A stretch of 64,000 bases of DNA from Micromonospora parathelypteridis (GCF_014201145.1 NZ_JACHDP010000001.1:2914001-2978000), one strand, 5' to 3'. Positions 8,713 through 18,496 are shown, counted from the stretch's first letter. The notes: a model not told the origin generated them from the letters alone. Numbers and translations: made by a program.

Positions 8713-9168
8713 TCAGAGGCCGAGCTGTCGGCGTACCTCGGCGGCCACCCGACCACCCTCGGCCTGGCCCGCCACCGCGGCCTGAGCCGCCTTCATGGCC
8801 GGGCCCATCTGGGCCTTACCGGTGAAGCCGCCCGCGGCGAGCGCCCCCGCGACCAGCTCGGTCAGCTCGGCGTCGGCGAGCTGCTTGGGCAGGTAGCGGT
8901 CCAACACCTCACCCTCGGCGCTCTCCTTCGCGGCCTGCTCGGCGCGGCCGGCGTCGGCGAAGGCGGTGGCCGCCTCCCGGCGCTTCTTGGCCTCCTTGGT
9001 CAGCACCGCGAGCACCTCGTCGTCGGTGAGCTCGCGCTTGGCCTTGCCGGCGACCTCGGCGGTGCCGACGGCAGCCAGGGCCATCCGCAGCGTGGAGGTG
9101 GTCAGCTCGTCGCGCGCCTTGAGCGCGGAACGCATGTCGGCAGTGAGGCGGTCCTTCAGCGTGCTCAT
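8713..9168 (-). CDS. GatB/YqeY domain protein
   Basis: A 151-residue protein that is entirely a GatB/YqeY domain: helical N-terminal MSTLKDRLTADMRSALKARD, central ELTDDEVLAVLTKEAKKRREAA and the C-terminal tail domain GFTGKAQMGPAMKAAQAAV. This is the tRNA-binding tail also found on GatB of the amidotransferase. Standalone YqeY-like proteins are thought to bind or edit aminoacyl-tRNA, though their role is not settled. It is divergent from the metallophosphoesterase gene, with 25 bases between their starts, so promoters must overlap. Its length fits the family (about 150). Confidence 0.93.
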   Translation of the reverse strand: MSTLKDRLTADMRSALKARDELTTSTLRMALAAVGTAEVAGKAKRELTDDEVLAVLTKEAKKRREAATAFADAGRAEQAAKESAEGEVLDRYLPKQLADAELTELVAGALAAGGFTGKAQMGPAMKAAQAAVAGQAEGGRVAAEVRRQLGL

Positions 9169-9193
9169 GGACGGTCAAACTACCCTGAACGCC

Positions 9194-10087
9194 ATGCGAA
9201 AGCGCACACTATTCCGGCTTGCCGCCGGAACCGCCACGGTCGGCGCGGCCACCCTCGCGTACGCGTCGCTCATCGAGCGCAACATGTTCACCCTGCGGCG
9301 GTACGACGTGCCGGTGCTGTCGGCCGACGCGGAGCCGCTGCGCGTGCTGCACCTGTCGGACCTGCACATGATGCCCGACCAGGCGCGCAAGCAGCGCTGG
9401 GTGGCGTCGCTGGCCAACCTCGACCCCGACCTGGTGGTGGTGACCGGCGACAACATGGCGCACCCGGACGCGGTGCCGGGAGTGCTGCGGGCCCTGCAGC
9501 CGCTGCTGGACTACCCGGGCGCGTTCGTGTTCGGCTCCAACGACTACACCGGGCCGGTGTTGAAGAACCCGTTCACCTACTTCCTGCCCGACCGGGAGTA
9601 CACCGAGGGCGTCGAGCTGCCCTACGAGGAACTGCGCCAGGTGTTCACCGGCGCTGGCTGGGCGGACCTCAACAACGCCCGGACCACGTTGAAGGCCGGC
9701 GGTCGGCAGCTCGACCTGGTCGGCGTGGACGACCCCCACATCGACCGGGACGACTACCCGTCGGTAGCCGGCCCGGTCTCGTCCTCGGCCGACCTGTCGA
9801 TCGCGCTGGCGCACTCCCCTGAGCCACGGGTGCTGGACCAGATGGCCGCGGACAGCTTCGGGCTGCTGCTGGCCGGGCACACCCACGGCGGTCAGGTCTG
9901 CGTACCGGGCTTCGGGGCGCTGGTGACCAACTGCGGCCTGCCCCGCTCGATGGCGCGCGGTCTGCACCGGTGGCCGGGCTCGGACTCCTGGCTGCACGTC
10001 TCGGCCGGCCTCGGCACCCACCCGACCGCCCCGGTCCGCTTCGCCTGCCCCCCGGAGGCCAGCATCCTCACCCTCATCCCCCGCTGA
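9194..10087 (+). CDS. calcineurin-like metallophosphoesterase
   Basis: A 297-residue membrane-linked metallophosphoesterase of the YkuE/UDP-2,3-diacylglucosamine hydrolase-like group. Residues about 7-24 form a hydrophobic N-terminal segment, followed by the metallophosphatase signature: DLHMMPDQ near residue 56, VVTGDNM near 83, GSND near 114 and GHTHGGQ near 234, with two-metal Asp/His/Asn ligands in order. The ATG at 9194 starts [12 protein letters not shown]; the longer open frame upstream overlaps the divergent GatB/YqeY gene antisense and is not used. Enzymes of this type face the outside of the membrane or process phospholipid-linked substrates. The exact substrate is unknown. Confidence 0.92.
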   Translation: MRKRTLFRLAAGTATVGAATLAYASLIERNMFTLRRYDVPVLSADAEPLRVLHLSDLHMMPDQARKQRWVASLANLDPDLVVVTGDNMAHPDAVPGVLRALQPLLDYPGAFVFGSNDYTGPVLKNPFTYFLPDREYTEGVELPYEELRQVFTGAGWADLNNARTTLKAGGRQLDLVGVDDPHIDRDDYPSVAGPVSSSADLSIALAHSPEPRVLDQMAADSFGLLLAGHTHGGQVCVPGFGALVTNCGLPRSMARGLHRWPGSDSWLHVSAGLGTHPTAPVRFACPPEASILTLIPR

Positions 10088-10150
10088 CCCGCGCGGTGCG
10101 CCCGCGTCCTGGCTGCTCCGAGCCTGGTCGGGGCGGCGGGGGTACCGAGT

Positions 10151-10178
10151 TTGACCATCGGGGCGGGTGGGCTACTAT
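10151..10178 (+). promoter_or_regulatory. sigma-70-type promoter of tRNA-Pro
   Basis: A -35 TTGACC at 10151-10156 and a -10 TACTAT at 10173-10178 with a 16-base spacer. Predicted initiation is a few bases before the tRNA at 10193. Confidence 0.65.
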
Positions 10179-10192
10179 TTGTCGGCACGCCT

Positions 10193-10269
<77 letters not shown>

Positions 10270-10284
10270 GAGGCAAGTAACGGT

Positions 10285-10310
10285 CAAGGCCCCTCCACGG
10301 AGGGGCCTTG
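10285..10310 (+). terminator. hairpin terminator after tRNA-Pro
   Basis: A perfect 11-bp stem (10285-10295 with 10300-10310) and loop CACG, just after the tRNA. It also lies before the convergent NTF2-like gene and may work in both directions. Confidence 0.85.
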
Positions 10311-10321
10311 ACTCGTTGCGC

Positions 10322-10744
10322 CTACCGCGCGCGGGCGGTGAGCTGCTGGTAGACCTCGAGGGCGTTGCGTTCGACACGGTTCGAGAGCAGCATCCCGTCC
10401 TCGCGTACCTCCCAGACGGCCGTACCGAACATCTCGAGTGGCGCGCCGTCGGGGGCGGTTCCGAACACGCCGTTGTTGTTGCCGGTCAAGCTGAAGATCG
10501 ATGCCACGCGCGAACCGTCGTGATTCTCGAACGACTCAATGACCTTGAAATCGAGGTTGTCGATGACCGCGCTGAAGCCCTGCACCCACTCCTTGAAGCG
10601 GGCGCGCGACTCGATGCGCTTGCCACCGGAGATGAGGACGAAGTCCTCCACCACGAGGTCGTCGATGGCGTCGTAGTCCTGCGGCGCCTGCCAGACATGC
10701 GCCCAGAAGTTGTGCACGGCGTCGACACCGGAACGCTTGGTCAC
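10322..10744 (-). CDS. NTF2-like / SnoaL-like domain protein
   Basis: A 140-residue protein of the NTF2-like alpha+beta barrel superfamily: helix [37 protein letters not shown], then [28 protein letters not shown] and strands up to [25 protein letters not shown]. Members are small cytosolic polyketide-cyclase-like enzymes, ester-cyclases or binding proteins; a substrate cannot be read from this one. It starts with GTG at 10742-10744. It has no operon partner on its strand; the sigma-factor gene at 10986 diverges from it. Function prediction is limited to the fold. Confidence 0.88.
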   Translation of the reverse strand: MTKRSGVDAVHNFWAHVWQAPQDYDAIDDLVVEDFVLISGGKRIESRARFKEWVQGFSAVIDNLDFKVIESFENHDGSRVASIFSLTGNNNGVFGTAPDGAPLEMFGTAVWEVREDGMLLSNRVERNALEVYQQLTARAR

Positions 10745-10985
10745 GCTGTTCAGCCCCTCACGGACGGCACGCCCGCAGACGGGGCAATGCCTGAAACTCG
10801 ATATCGCCGGCAGATGTCGGACCTTTACTTACAGTAAGCACCCCGGCGACGCCGTTGGCCCGGAATTCGGGGTTGGGCAGGACCGGACGAGCGGCGCCCG
10901 GCACCGCTGACGGAACTGCTGCCGGCCTTCAACCTTTTGAGCCCCGACGGAGTCGTGATGGGTAACCAACCGAGGCGAGGGGCTC

Positions 10986-11552
10986 ATGGCAGCTGACGAC
11001 GAGCATTTTCGCGAGTTCGTCGATACGCGCTACATCGATCTCTTGCGCGTGGCGTACCACCTCACCGGGTCGGCGCAGGATGCCGAGGATCTGGTGCAGG
11101 CGGCGCTGGTGAAGGTGATGCGTCGGTGGCGACGGGTCGACGATCCCATGGCCTACCTGCGCCGAGTCATGATCAACCAGCACATCAGCACCTGGCGCCG
11201 CTACCGGGTGCACGAGGTGGTGACGGCGATCCTGCCGGACCGATCCACCCGGGATATGACCGAGGCGGTGACGGAACGGCACGCCCTCTACGAGGCGATG
11301 CGGGCGCTGACGCCCCGCACCCGGGCCGTGATCGTGCTGCGGTACGTGGTCGATCTTCCGGAGGCGGAGGTTGCAGCCACCCTGGGCTGCTCGGTCGGAT
11401 CGGTCAAGAGTCGCGCATCACGAGGCCTGGCCCGCCTGCGTCTGGCACTGGCACCGGGTGCGCCGCCGTCGACGCTGGTGCCGATCTCGACAGCAGCGGC
11501 AGCTGATCCAGCGCCGTCCGGTATGACGAAGATGACGGGGGCAACGCCATGA
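10986..11552 (+). CDS. ECF RNA polymerase sigma factor, SigE-like family
   Basis: A 188-residue extracytoplasmic-function sigma factor. Region 2 (about residues 8-75) contains AYHLTGSAQDAEDLVQAALVKVMRRW and AYLRRVMINQHISTWRR. Region 4 (about 100-155) contains EAMRALTPRTRAVIVLRYVVDLPEAEVAATLGCSVGSVKSRASRGLARLR, the -35-binding helix-turn-helix. This matches the actinobacterial SigE-family/ECF41-neighbour type (SigK-like length). Its last four bases overlap the ATG of the next gene (ATGA), so it is translationally coupled to a membrane protein that may be its anti-sigma factor. Signals and targets are unknown; I see no clear autoregulatory promoter upstream. Confidence 0.93.
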   Translation: MAADDEHFREFVDTRYIDLLRVAYHLTGSAQDAEDLVQAALVKVMRRWRRVDDPMAYLRRVMINQHISTWRRYRVHEVVTAILPDRSTRDMTEAVTERHALYEAMRALTPRTRAVIVLRYVVDLPEAEVAATLGCSVGSVKSRASRGLARLRLALAPGAPPSTLVPISTAAAADPAPSGMTKMTGATP

Positions 11553-13003
11553 CTGTCGACGAAGAGCTGAGCCAGGCCCTGGCCGAGCTGAGCAGGTCAT
11601 TGACCCCACAACCTGATCCGTACGGTCGAGCCCGGGCGCGATACCGACGGATGCGGCAACGACGCCTCGCTGGGCTGGCCCTGGCGCTCGTGGTCTCCGT
11701 GGGCGGCGCGGCGTTCGCCGTCGCCGGCCCGGGCCGGACCACGCAGCTGCCACCAGCCGACTCGACCGAGCCCTTCGCACACGTGCTGGCGTGGTCGGAC
11801 AACCTGCTCCAGTCGCCGCCGCGCGGCGCCGTCGCCCAGGACAGCACCTATGTCCGGCAACTCTCCGATCTCCTGTTGGCCACCCAGCGCAGGGGCGAAT
11901 TCCCCCGACTGACGGTGCCGGTGAGCACGGTGAAGGTCCTCTTCGCCGACGACGTCTACGGCCAGCGGATCGCGCTCGCCGCGTTCGTCCGAGACCAGCC
12001 CGATCCGGTCACCGGCTGGCCGAGCGCAGCGGTGTGGTTGGTCGCCGAGGAGGGCGCCAGCGCCCAGAAGCTGGCCAGCACCGCCGCCGTCCGGGGTACG
12101 AGCGACGCGCTGGAACCCTACGAGAGCCTGGCCGTGGACGATCCGTCGAGTCCGGGGAAGGCGGTACACGTGGCGATCGCACCGGCCGGCTGTGCCTTCC
12201 TCAGCTCACCGCTGCCGACCGACGCGTTCCGGTGGACCGAGGAGCCGACCGGGTCCTACCTGATCCGCACGCCGCAGACCCAGCGACCCGAATGGTGGCG
12301 GGTCGACTGCGGCACCGTGACTCGCAAGATGACCCCCGGGCCGGGCTCGTTGGCGCCCGAGCCGATCACCGACGCCCAGTTCGCGACCGCGATGTCCCGC
12401 GTACGCGGCAGTGCCACGGAGCAGAGCGCCCGAGAGTTGGTGTATCAGTACGCCCAGTCCGAGGGCTACCGACTGAGCGGCCTCCCGAAGGTGGTGTGGG
12501 GTGGGCACGTTACTGGCATCCCGAGCGGCACGATCGACGGGTCGCCGAGCGCCGGGGAGCCGTCGACGGAGAGCGCCACGGTGACGGTCCTGGCTGCTCC
12601 CACGGTCGGTGGCGGCTGGGCCGGCGAGGTGACGATCGACCCCGATCAACCAAGGTCCGACGGCGCGGTCAGCACCAGCACCTATTTCACCCTGGCGACA
12701 GACCCGACCGATCCCGCGGGCCTGCTGGCCGTGTCGTTGGACGGTGACGCGGCCAGTGGCGAGGGCCCTCAGGCCCTGCTCGTGGTGACGCCAGCCGCCG
12801 CCACGACGGTACGTGTCCGGCCAGCCGAGGGTGCGGCGACGACTGCGGTCAGCGGCTCCGGGGCGCTGCTGACCGTTCCCCGCCCGGCAGCGGGCCTCGT
12901 CCTGGAGGCGCTCGACGCGTCCGGCGGGACGCTCGCGACCGGACAGGTGGCCAAGGAGGATGGACAGCCGACACTCAAAGTCGACGCCTGGAACCAGGAG
13001 TGA
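11549..13003 (+). CDS. membrane protein coupled to ECF sigma factor, possible anti-sigma factor
   Basis: A 484-residue single-pass membrane protein. Residues 1-45 are a short cytoplasmic part (DEELSQALAELSRSLTPQPDPYGRARARYRRMRQRR), followed by one helix, LAGLALALVVSVGGAAFAVAG. The remaining 410 residues are a large extracytoplasmic domain without a motif I recognise. Start overlap (ATGA) with the sigma gene indicates one mRNA and coupled translation. The architecture, with a short cytoplasmic helix-rich part and a large outer sensor, is that of membrane anti-sigma factors, but no zinc-binding HxxxCxxC is present, so the assignment is inference from context. Its last residues are polar with no anchor. 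Confidence 0.85.
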   Translation: MTVDEELSQALAELSRSLTPQPDPYGRARARYRRMRQRRLAGLALALVVSVGGAAFAVAGPGRTTQLPPADSTEPFAHVLAWSDNLLQSPPRGAVAQDSTYVRQLSDLLLATQRRGEFPRLTVPVSTVKVLFADDVYGQRIALAAFVRDQPDPVTGWPSAAVWLVAEEGASAQKLASTAAVRGTSDALEPYESLAVDDPSSPGKAVHVAIAPAGCAFLSSPLPTDAFRWTEEPTGSYLIRTPQTQRPEWWRVDCGTVTRKMTPGPGSLAPEPITDAQFATAMSRVRGSATEQSARELVYQYAQSEGYRLSGLPKVVWGGHVTGIPSGTIDGSPSAGEPSTESATVTVLAAPTVGGGWAGEVTIDPDQPRSDGAVSTSTYFTLATDPTDPAGLLAVSLDGDAASGEGPQALLVVTPAAATTVRVRPAEGAATTAVSGSGALLTVPRPAAGLVLEALDASGGTLATGQVAKEDGQPTLKVDAWNQE

Positions 13004-13057
13004 ACTGCCGACACGGGTGACGTCGGCCGGGCACCCCGCTGACTAGCATCGACCTCG

Positions 13058-15643
13058 ATGGAGCTGCTGGAGCGCGCGGACGCGCTCGCCACCCTGGACG
13101 GGCTGCTGGCCTCCCCCGGCGGCGCGGTCGCGCTCGTCGCGGGCGAGGCGGGTGCCGGCAAGTCCGCCCTGGTCAACGCGTTCGCCGCGACGACCAGGGC
13201 CAGGGTGCTCTGGGGCAGCTGCGACCCGCTGCTGACACCCCGGGCGCTCGGCCCGCTGCATGACGTCGCCCGCCAGGTGGGTGGCGTGCTCGCGGACCGA
13301 CTGGCCGCGCTGCACGCGGCGGCGGAGGCCGAACGCCGGGGTGCCGTGTTCGACGCGCTCCTCGACGAGCTGACCGATTCGCGGCCCGGTTGTCGAACGG
13401 TGCTCGTGGTGGAGGACGCGCACTGGGCGGACGGGGCAACCCTGGACCTGATCGCGTACCTGGGGAGGCGACTGACCCGTCGCCCGGCGCTGCTCGTGCT
13501 GACCCTGCGGGACGACGAGGTCGGGGCGGAGCATCCACTGCACGCCGTACTCGCGGGCCTGCCCCGCCCGCTGGTCCGGCGGCTGCCGCTGCCGGCGCTG
13601 TCGACCGACGCGGTCGCGGCGCTGGCCCGCGCAGCCGGCCGCGCCACGGACGGCCTGTACCAGGCCACCGGCGGCAACCCGTTGCTGGTCACCGAAGTGC
13701 TGGCCGCGACCGGCCCGGACGTGCCGCCGACCGTACGCGATCTGGTGCTGGCCCGGCTGGCCGCGCTGCCGGCGCCGGCCCGGGAGGTCGCCGCCCTGGT
13801 CTCCGTGGTGCCTTCCCGGGCCGAGCCGTACCTGCTGAACGACCACCCGCCTGCCGACGTGCAGGAATGCCTGGACCGGGGCGTGCTGGTGTCGGTGGGC
13901 AACGCCGTGGCGTTCCGGCATGAGCTGCTGGGTCGGGCGGTACGTGAATCGCTGTCCCCGGTCCAGCGGGTGGCGCTGCACGCCGCCGTGCTGGCCCGGC
14001 TCATGCCACGCGCCGACGTGGACGCCGCCCGGCTGGTGCACCACGCGCACCACGCCGACGACCCGGAGGCCGTGCTGCGCTGGGCGCCGGTGGCGGCCGA
14101 GCAGGCCAGCCGGGCCGGCGCCCACCGGCAGGCGGCCGACCAATACGCCGTCGCGCTTCCGCACGCCGCGCGGCTGCCGGGAGCGAGCCGGGCGGAACTG
14201 CTGGAGGCGTACGCGACGGCCGCGTACCTGGCCGGGATGGCCGCGCAGGCGCTCGACGCCCGCCGTGCCGCGCTGGCCCTGCGGGAGGCCGACGGCGACC
14301 CGCTGCGGATCGGCGAGGACCTGCGCTGGGTCTCCCGACTGTCCTGGTGGACCGGGGACAGCCCGGCGGCCCGTACGGCCGGCACCCGTGCGATCCAGGT
14401 GCTGGAGAACGCCCCTCCCGGCCGGCAACTGGCGATGGCCTACAGCAACATGTCGCAGCTGCTCATGCTCGCCGACGACACCCGTGGAGCCGTCGGGTGG
14501 GGTGACCGGGCCCGGGAGCTGGCCCGCCGGCTCGGGGACGTCGAGACCGAGGCGCACGCCCTGGTCAACGTCGGCTCGGCGCGGCTGCAGGGCGGGGACC
14601 TCGCCGGCATCGTCGAGCTGGAACGTGGGCACGCCCTGGCCGTCGCACACCACCTCGACGACCATGCCGCGCGCGCGTTGGTCAACCTGGCCACCCTGAC
14701 GGTGGAGTGGCATCGGCTCGCGCCGGCCGCCGAGGCCCTGGAGCGGGCGCTGCTCTTCACCACCAGCCGGGACCTCGACGGGTACGCCCGGCACCTGCTC
14801 GGCTACCGGTCCCGACTGCGGTTGACCACCGGCGACTGGGCCGGCGCGCGCTCCGACGCCGACCGGGCACTGGCCGGCGCCGCGCAGCCCGGTGGGAGCC
14901 TGGTCCCGGCCCTGGTCGCACTGGGTCGGCTCGGTACCCGCCGGGACGAACCGACCTCGCATTTGGACACGGCCGCACGCTGGGCGGTGCAGAGCCGGGA
15001 ACTCCAGTTCGTGGTGCCGGTCGCGGCGGCGTTGGCCGAACGGCACTGGCTGGCCGGCGATCCGGAGCCGGCGGTCGCCGAGCTGCGACGTGTGCACCGA
15101 CTCGCCGCCGAGGCGGGCCAGCCCTGGTTCGCCGGGGAGCTGGCGTACTGGCTGTGGCGGGTCGGCCAGCCGGTCGGGGACACCGGTGCGCTGGCCTCGC
15201 CGTACCGGCGGCTGATCGAGGGCGACTGGGCGGGTGCGGCCGGCGAGTGGCAGCAGCTCGGCTGCCCGTACTCCCGGGCCGAGGCCCTGGCCTGCGGCGA
15301 CGGCCCGGCGGCTGGCGAGGCGCTGCGGATCCTGGACGGGCTTGGTGCGGTGGCCGTGGCCCGACGGATCCGGGCCGACCTGCGCGGACGTGGCATGGCC
15401 CGGGTGCCGCGGGGGCCGCGACCGGCGACCGCCGCGCACCCGACGGGTCTGACCGCGCGGCAACGGGAGGTGCTCGCGCTGCTCGTCGACGGGCTCAGCA
15501 ACGCCGAGATCGCCGCCCGGCTGTCGCTCTCCACCCGGACCGTCGACCACCACGTGTCGGCGGTGCTGGGCAAGCTCGCGGTGCCCAGCCGGGGCCAGGC
15601 GGCCGCGACGGCTCGCCGACAGGGCCTGGTGCCGCCAACATAG
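13058..15643 (+). CDS. large LuxR-family ATPase regulator (LAL type)
   Basis: An 861-residue regulator. GEAGAGKS at residues 29-36 is the Walker A of an N-terminal AAA/STAND ATPase, and VLVVEDAHWAD near 112-122 is Walker B. A long helical tetratricopeptide-like middle section (about 340-740) follows. The C-terminal LuxR helix-turn-helix runs from LTARQREVLALLVDGLSNAEIAARLSLSTRTVDHHVSAVLGKL, at about 797-840. LAL regulators are ATP-dependent activators of catabolic or secondary-metabolite operons. The methyltransferase gene begins 76 bases downstream and may be co-transcribed or a target. No biosynthetic cluster is visible alongside, so its regulon is unknown. Confidence 0.94.
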   Translation: MELLERADALATLDGLLASPGGAVALVAGEAGAGKSALVNAFAATTRARVLWGSCDPLLTPRALGPLHDVARQVGGVLADRLAALHAAAEAERRGAVFDALLDELTDSRPGCRTVLVVEDAHWADGATLDLIAYLGRRLTRRPALLVLTLRDDEVGAEHPLHAVLAGLPRPLVRRLPLPALSTDAVAALARAAGRATDGLYQATGGNPLLVTEVLAATGPDVPPTVRDLVLARLAALPAPAREVAALVSVVPSRAEPYLLNDHPPADVQECLDRGVLVSVGNAVAFRHELLGRAVRESLSPVQRVALHAAVLARLMPRADVDAARLVHHAHHADDPEAVLRWAPVAAEQASRAGAHRQAADQYAVALPHAARLPGASRAELLEAYATAAYLAGMAAQALDARRAALALREADGDPLRIGEDLRWVSRLSWWTGDSPAARTAGTRAIQVLENAPPGRQLAMAYSNMSQLLMLADDTRGAVGWGDRARELARRLGDVETEAHALVNVGSARLQGGDLAGIVELERGHALAVAHHLDDHAARALVNLATLTVEWHRLAPAAEALERALLFTTSRDLDGYARHLLGYRSRLRLTTGDWAGARSDADRALAGAAQPGGSLVPALVALGRLGTRRDEPTSHLDTAARWAVQSRELQFVVPVAAALAERHWLAGDPEPAVAELRRVHRLAAEAGQPWFAGELAYWLWRVGQPVGDTGALASPYRRLIEGDWAGAAGEWQQLGCPYSRAEALACGDGPAAGEALRILDGLGAVAVARRIRADLRGRGMARVPRGPRPATAAHPTGLTARQREVLALLVDGLSNAEIAARLSLSTRTVDHHVSAVLGKLAVPSRGQAAATARRQGLVPPT

Positions 15644-15719
15644 GTATTTTTGCCGATCCCCGGAGGTGTCGCCGCACCTAGCGTCGGTGGCACGACGAAC
15701 AATCCGAGGGGGACCACCG

Positions 15720-16544
15720 ATGACAACCGCAATCGATCTCGGCGCCGTAAAGGCACGCCAGCAGGTGACCTGGGCCAGCGGCGACTACGGCGCGGTAGCC
15801 GCGCTCATCCATCCGATCTCCGAGTTACTGGTGACCTCGGCCGACCTGTCGGCGGGCGCCCGCGTGCTCGACGTGGCGACCGGCTCCGGCAACGCCGCCA
15901 TCGCCGCCGCCCGCTGCGGCTGCGTCGTGACCGGCGTCGACTACGTACCCGAGCTGCTGGAACGGGGCCACGCGCGGGCCGCGGCGGAACGGCTCCCGGT
16001 CACGTTCGTGACCGGTGACGCGGAGCGCCTGGCCTACGCGGACGGCTCCTTCGACGCCGTGCTCTCCGTCGTCGGCGTGATGTTCGCACCGGATCAGGAG
16101 CGGGCGGCGGCCGAACTGGTCCGCGTCTGCCGGCCCGGCGGCACGGTGGCACTGGCGTCGTGGACGCCGCAGGGGTTCATCGGCGACCTGTTCCGCACGG
16201 TGGGGCGGCATGTGCCGCCGCCGGCCGGGCTACGCCCTCCGGTCGAGTGGGGCGACGAGGCCCGGGTCCGCGAGTTGCTCGGCGGGGCCGTGGGCGACCT
16301 GCGGACGGTACGCCGGGAGTTCGTCTTCCGCTTCGGCACACCGGAGGAGTTCGCCGACTTCTTCCGGGCCAACTACGGGCCGACGTTGAAGGCGTTCGAG
16401 GCGCTGCCCGAGGAGCGGCGGCCACAGTTCCACGCCGACCTGGTCGAGCTGGCCCGTACGCACAACCGGGCCACCGACGCCACGGTACGGATCCCGGCGG
16501 AGTATCTGGAGGTGGTTGCGCAGCGGGTCACCGACCCGGCCTGA
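15720..16544 (+). CDS. class I SAM-dependent methyltransferase
   Basis: A 274-residue methyltransferase of the UbiE/COQ5-like class. Motif I is VLDVATGSGNAAIAAA (residues about 44-59). VTGVDYVPELLERG follows with the acidic ribose-binding residue, then GDAERLAYADGSFDAVLSVVGVMF (motifs II and III) and the RVCRPGGTVALASWTP loop. The C-terminal cap around residues 180-260 probably shapes the substrate pocket. ATG 15720 follows GAGGGGGACC and is preferred over an in-frame ATG 54 bases upstream, which lacks such a signal. The methyl acceptor is unknown; neighbouring genes do not fix it. Confidence 0.92.
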   Translation: MTTAIDLGAVKARQQVTWASGDYGAVAALIHPISELLVTSADLSAGARVLDVATGSGNAAIAAARCGCVVTGVDYVPELLERGHARAAAERLPVTFVTGDAERLAYADGSFDAVLSVVGVMFAPDQERAAAELVRVCRPGGTVALASWTPQGFIGDLFRTVGRHVPPPAGLRPPVEWGDEARVRELLGGAVGDLRTVRREFVFRFGTPEEFADFFRANYGPTLKAFEALPEERRPQFHADLVELARTHNRATDATVRIPAEYLEVVAQRVTDPA

Positions 16545-16563
16545 CCACAGCTCCACTGTGGTC
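16543..16563. terminator. short hairpin between convergent genes
   Basis: A perfect 8-bp stem GACCACAG/CTGTGGTC with loop CTCCA, beginning inside the methyltransferase stop codon and ending 11 bases from the convergent hypothetical gene's stop. It has no U-tract, so function as a terminator is likely but not certain. Confidence 0.6.
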
Positions 16564-16574
16564 GCCCCGGCCTG

Positions 16575-17048
16575 TCAGTCCTGCCGTTCGGTGCGCTCGA
16601 TCTCAGCGAACGCGGCGGCCAGGTAGTCGTCCAACGGCGCGCCGGTCACCGCCAACAGGTCGGCCACGAGCAGCGGGGCGTGCCGGGCCAGGGCGGACGC
16701 GTCCGGAGGTGACTCGTCGCCCTCCGGGTCGTACACCCCGAGCGCGCCGGCCAGCAGAACGAGCACCACATGCGGGTCCACGTCCGAACGCCACCGCGTC
16801 GCGCCCTGCACGCAGCGAGTCAACACCTGGCGGATGTCGTCGCCGGTCAGCCCTTCCGGATGGCTCTCCTCCAGCAGCAGCCGAACCACCGCGCCGAGCA
16901 CCAGGCCGGACCGCTCGTCCACGGCGAGCCCACCGACCGCGTCGTCGTAGGACTGTCCGTCGCGTGCCTGGGCAGCGGCGACGGCCGCAGTGGCGGTCAC
17001 CGCGATGGCGCGGGCGGTAGCGGGCAGGTGTCGCCAGGTGCCGGTCAT
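16575..17048 (-). CDS. conserved hypothetical protein
   Basis: A 157-residue, mostly helical, acidic protein I do not recognise. It opens MTGTWRHLPATARAIAVTATAAVAAAQARDGQSYDD and contains VLGAVVRLLLEESHPEGLTGDDIRQVLTRC, then DPHVVLVLLAGALGVYDPEGDE. No signal peptide or membrane helix stands out. The ATG at 17046-17048 is chosen because codons upstream, although open, lose protein-like composition. It diverges from the MFS exporter gene 142 bases away and converges on the methyltransferase. It may be a cytosolic helical-bundle protein; no function is proposed. Confidence 0.75.
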   Translation of the reverse strand: MTGTWRHLPATARAIAVTATAAVAAAQARDGQSYDDAVGGLAVDERSGLVLGAVVRLLLEESHPEGLTGDDIRQVLTRCVQGATRWRSDVDPHVVLVLLAGALGVYDPEGDESPPDASALARHAPLLVADLLAVTGAPLDDYLAAAFAEIERTERQD

Positions 17049-17190
17049 CGGGCCAGCATCGCAGACCCGGCGGACACCGACGGACCGCTCCCGAGTCGAG
17101 TGGATCATCGTGCGATCGGTCACCTGACGATCACAGACGCAGGGGGCCTCGGCCAAAACAGCTCGCGCGGCGTCACACCCGGCGAAGAGA

Positions 17191-18483
17191 ATGCCGGACA
17201 TGCTGCGTCGTGTCCTGCCCCGCCGTTCGGAAGCCCGCCGGATCCTGCTCGGCACCCTGCTGTCGGCGATCGGGCGGGGCCTGACCCTGCCGTTCCTGTT
17301 CATCTACCTGACCGACGTACGCGGGCTCACCGACACCCGCGCTGGGCTCGTGATCGGCTGGTACGGCGCGGTCACCCTGGCCCTGTCGCCGCTGGGCGGA
17401 ACACTGATCGACCGGATCGGCGCCCGTCGGGTGGTGCTGCCCTGCCTGCTGATCGAGGCGGTCGGCACCGGCTCGCTCGCGCTGGTCCACAACACCGGGT
17501 CGGCCCTGCTGGTGATGACGGTGATCGCCATCGGCAGCTCGGCGATCTGGTCCGGGCAGAACACGATCCTCGCCTCGTTGACCGACGACGGTGAACGGCA
17601 ACGCGTCTTCGGGCTGAACTTCGCCCTGCTCAACCTCGGTATCGGCATCGGTGGCATGACCTCCGGCGCGATTGTCGACACCGCCCGGCCCGGCACCTTC
17701 CAGACGATCTATCTGCTGGACGCGGTGACCTACCTGTTGCCGGCGCTGATCCTGCTCACCCTGCCCGGCGTGGGCCACCGACTCGGCAGCCGTCGAGGCA
17801 CGGACGAGCCGTCGCCCGGCGGCTACCTGACCGTGCTCCGCGACCGCCCGTTCCGACGGCTGGTGATCTTCGGGCTGGTCCTCACCACGTGCGGGTACGC
17901 GCAGATCGAGGTGGGCTTCGCCGCGTACGCGGTGCGGGTCGCCGAGGTCAACCCGCGGGTGGTGGCCTGGGCACTCGCCGCCAACACCGTGATGATCGTG
18001 CTCGCGCAGCTGCTGGTGATCCGCCGGATCGAAGGGCGCAGCCGCACCCGCGCGCTGGCCGTGGTCGGGGCGGTGTTCGCCGCCGCCTGGCTGGTCCTCG
18101 GCGCAGCGGGCCTGGTCAATGGTGAAAGCGCCCTGCTGGCCGCCCTGTGCGTGGTGGCCTGCTCGGCGATCTTCGGGTTCGGCGAGACGATGCTCTCGCC
18201 GGTGATGCCCGCGCTGACCAACGCGCTGGCCACGGACGAGCTACGCGGCCGGTACAACGCGATGAGCTCGATGATCTTCGGCATCAGCGGTGTCATCGGC
18301 CCGGTGACCGCCGGTCCACTCATCGGCGCCGCCGACGGCAAGGTCTGGGTGGCCACGGTGGTCGGCGGCTGCCTGGTCGCCTCGCTGGTCGCGCTCTCTC
18401 TGCGCCGCCTGCTCAGCCCGGCACAGGACGGCCTCGCAACGCCCGACCCGGCACCCTCCACCCCAGCCCCCACCCCCGCCTGA
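17191..18483 (+). CDS. MFS transporter
   Basis: A 430-residue major facilitator with about 12 hydrophobic segments. The family loop-2/3 motif appears as GGTLIDRIGARRVV (residues about 70-83), after the first helices AIGRGLTLPFLFIYLTDVRG. The second half begins near residue 215 with RDRPFRRLVIFGLVLTTCGY. The C-terminal tail is a Pro/Ala-rich stretch. It belongs to the drug/proton antiporter-like MFS proteins of actinobacteria; substrate and direction cannot be read. In-frame ATG codons at 17191 and 17200 are both possible starts. It is followed by a tandem-repeat tract and a palindromic element. Confidence 0.92.
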   Translation: MPDMLRRVLPRRSEARRILLGTLLSAIGRGLTLPFLFIYLTDVRGLTDTRAGLVIGWYGAVTLALSPLGGTLIDRIGARRVVLPCLLIEAVGTGSLALVHNTGSALLVMTVIAIGSSAIWSGQNTILASLTDDGERQRVFGLNFALLNLGIGIGGMTSGAIVDTARPGTFQTIYLLDAVTYLLPALILLTLPGVGHRLGSRRGTDEPSPGGYLTVLRDRPFRRLVIFGLVLTTCGYAQIEVGFAAYAVRVAEVNPRVVAWALAANTVMIVLAQLLVIRRIEGRSRTRALAVVGAVFAAAWLVLGAAGLVNGESALLAALCVVACSAIFGFGETMLSPVMPALTNALATDELRGRYNAMSSMIFGISGVIGPVTAGPLIGAADGKVWVATVVGGCLVASLVALSLRRLLSPAQDGLATPDPAPSTPAPTPA

Positions 18484-18496
18484 CCCCACGCCCCCC

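Noticed and set aside
13043..15553. 836-codon open frame antisense to the LuxR-type regulator
   Set aside because: Plus strand has Walker A/B and a LuxR helix-turn-helix; the minus frame has none.
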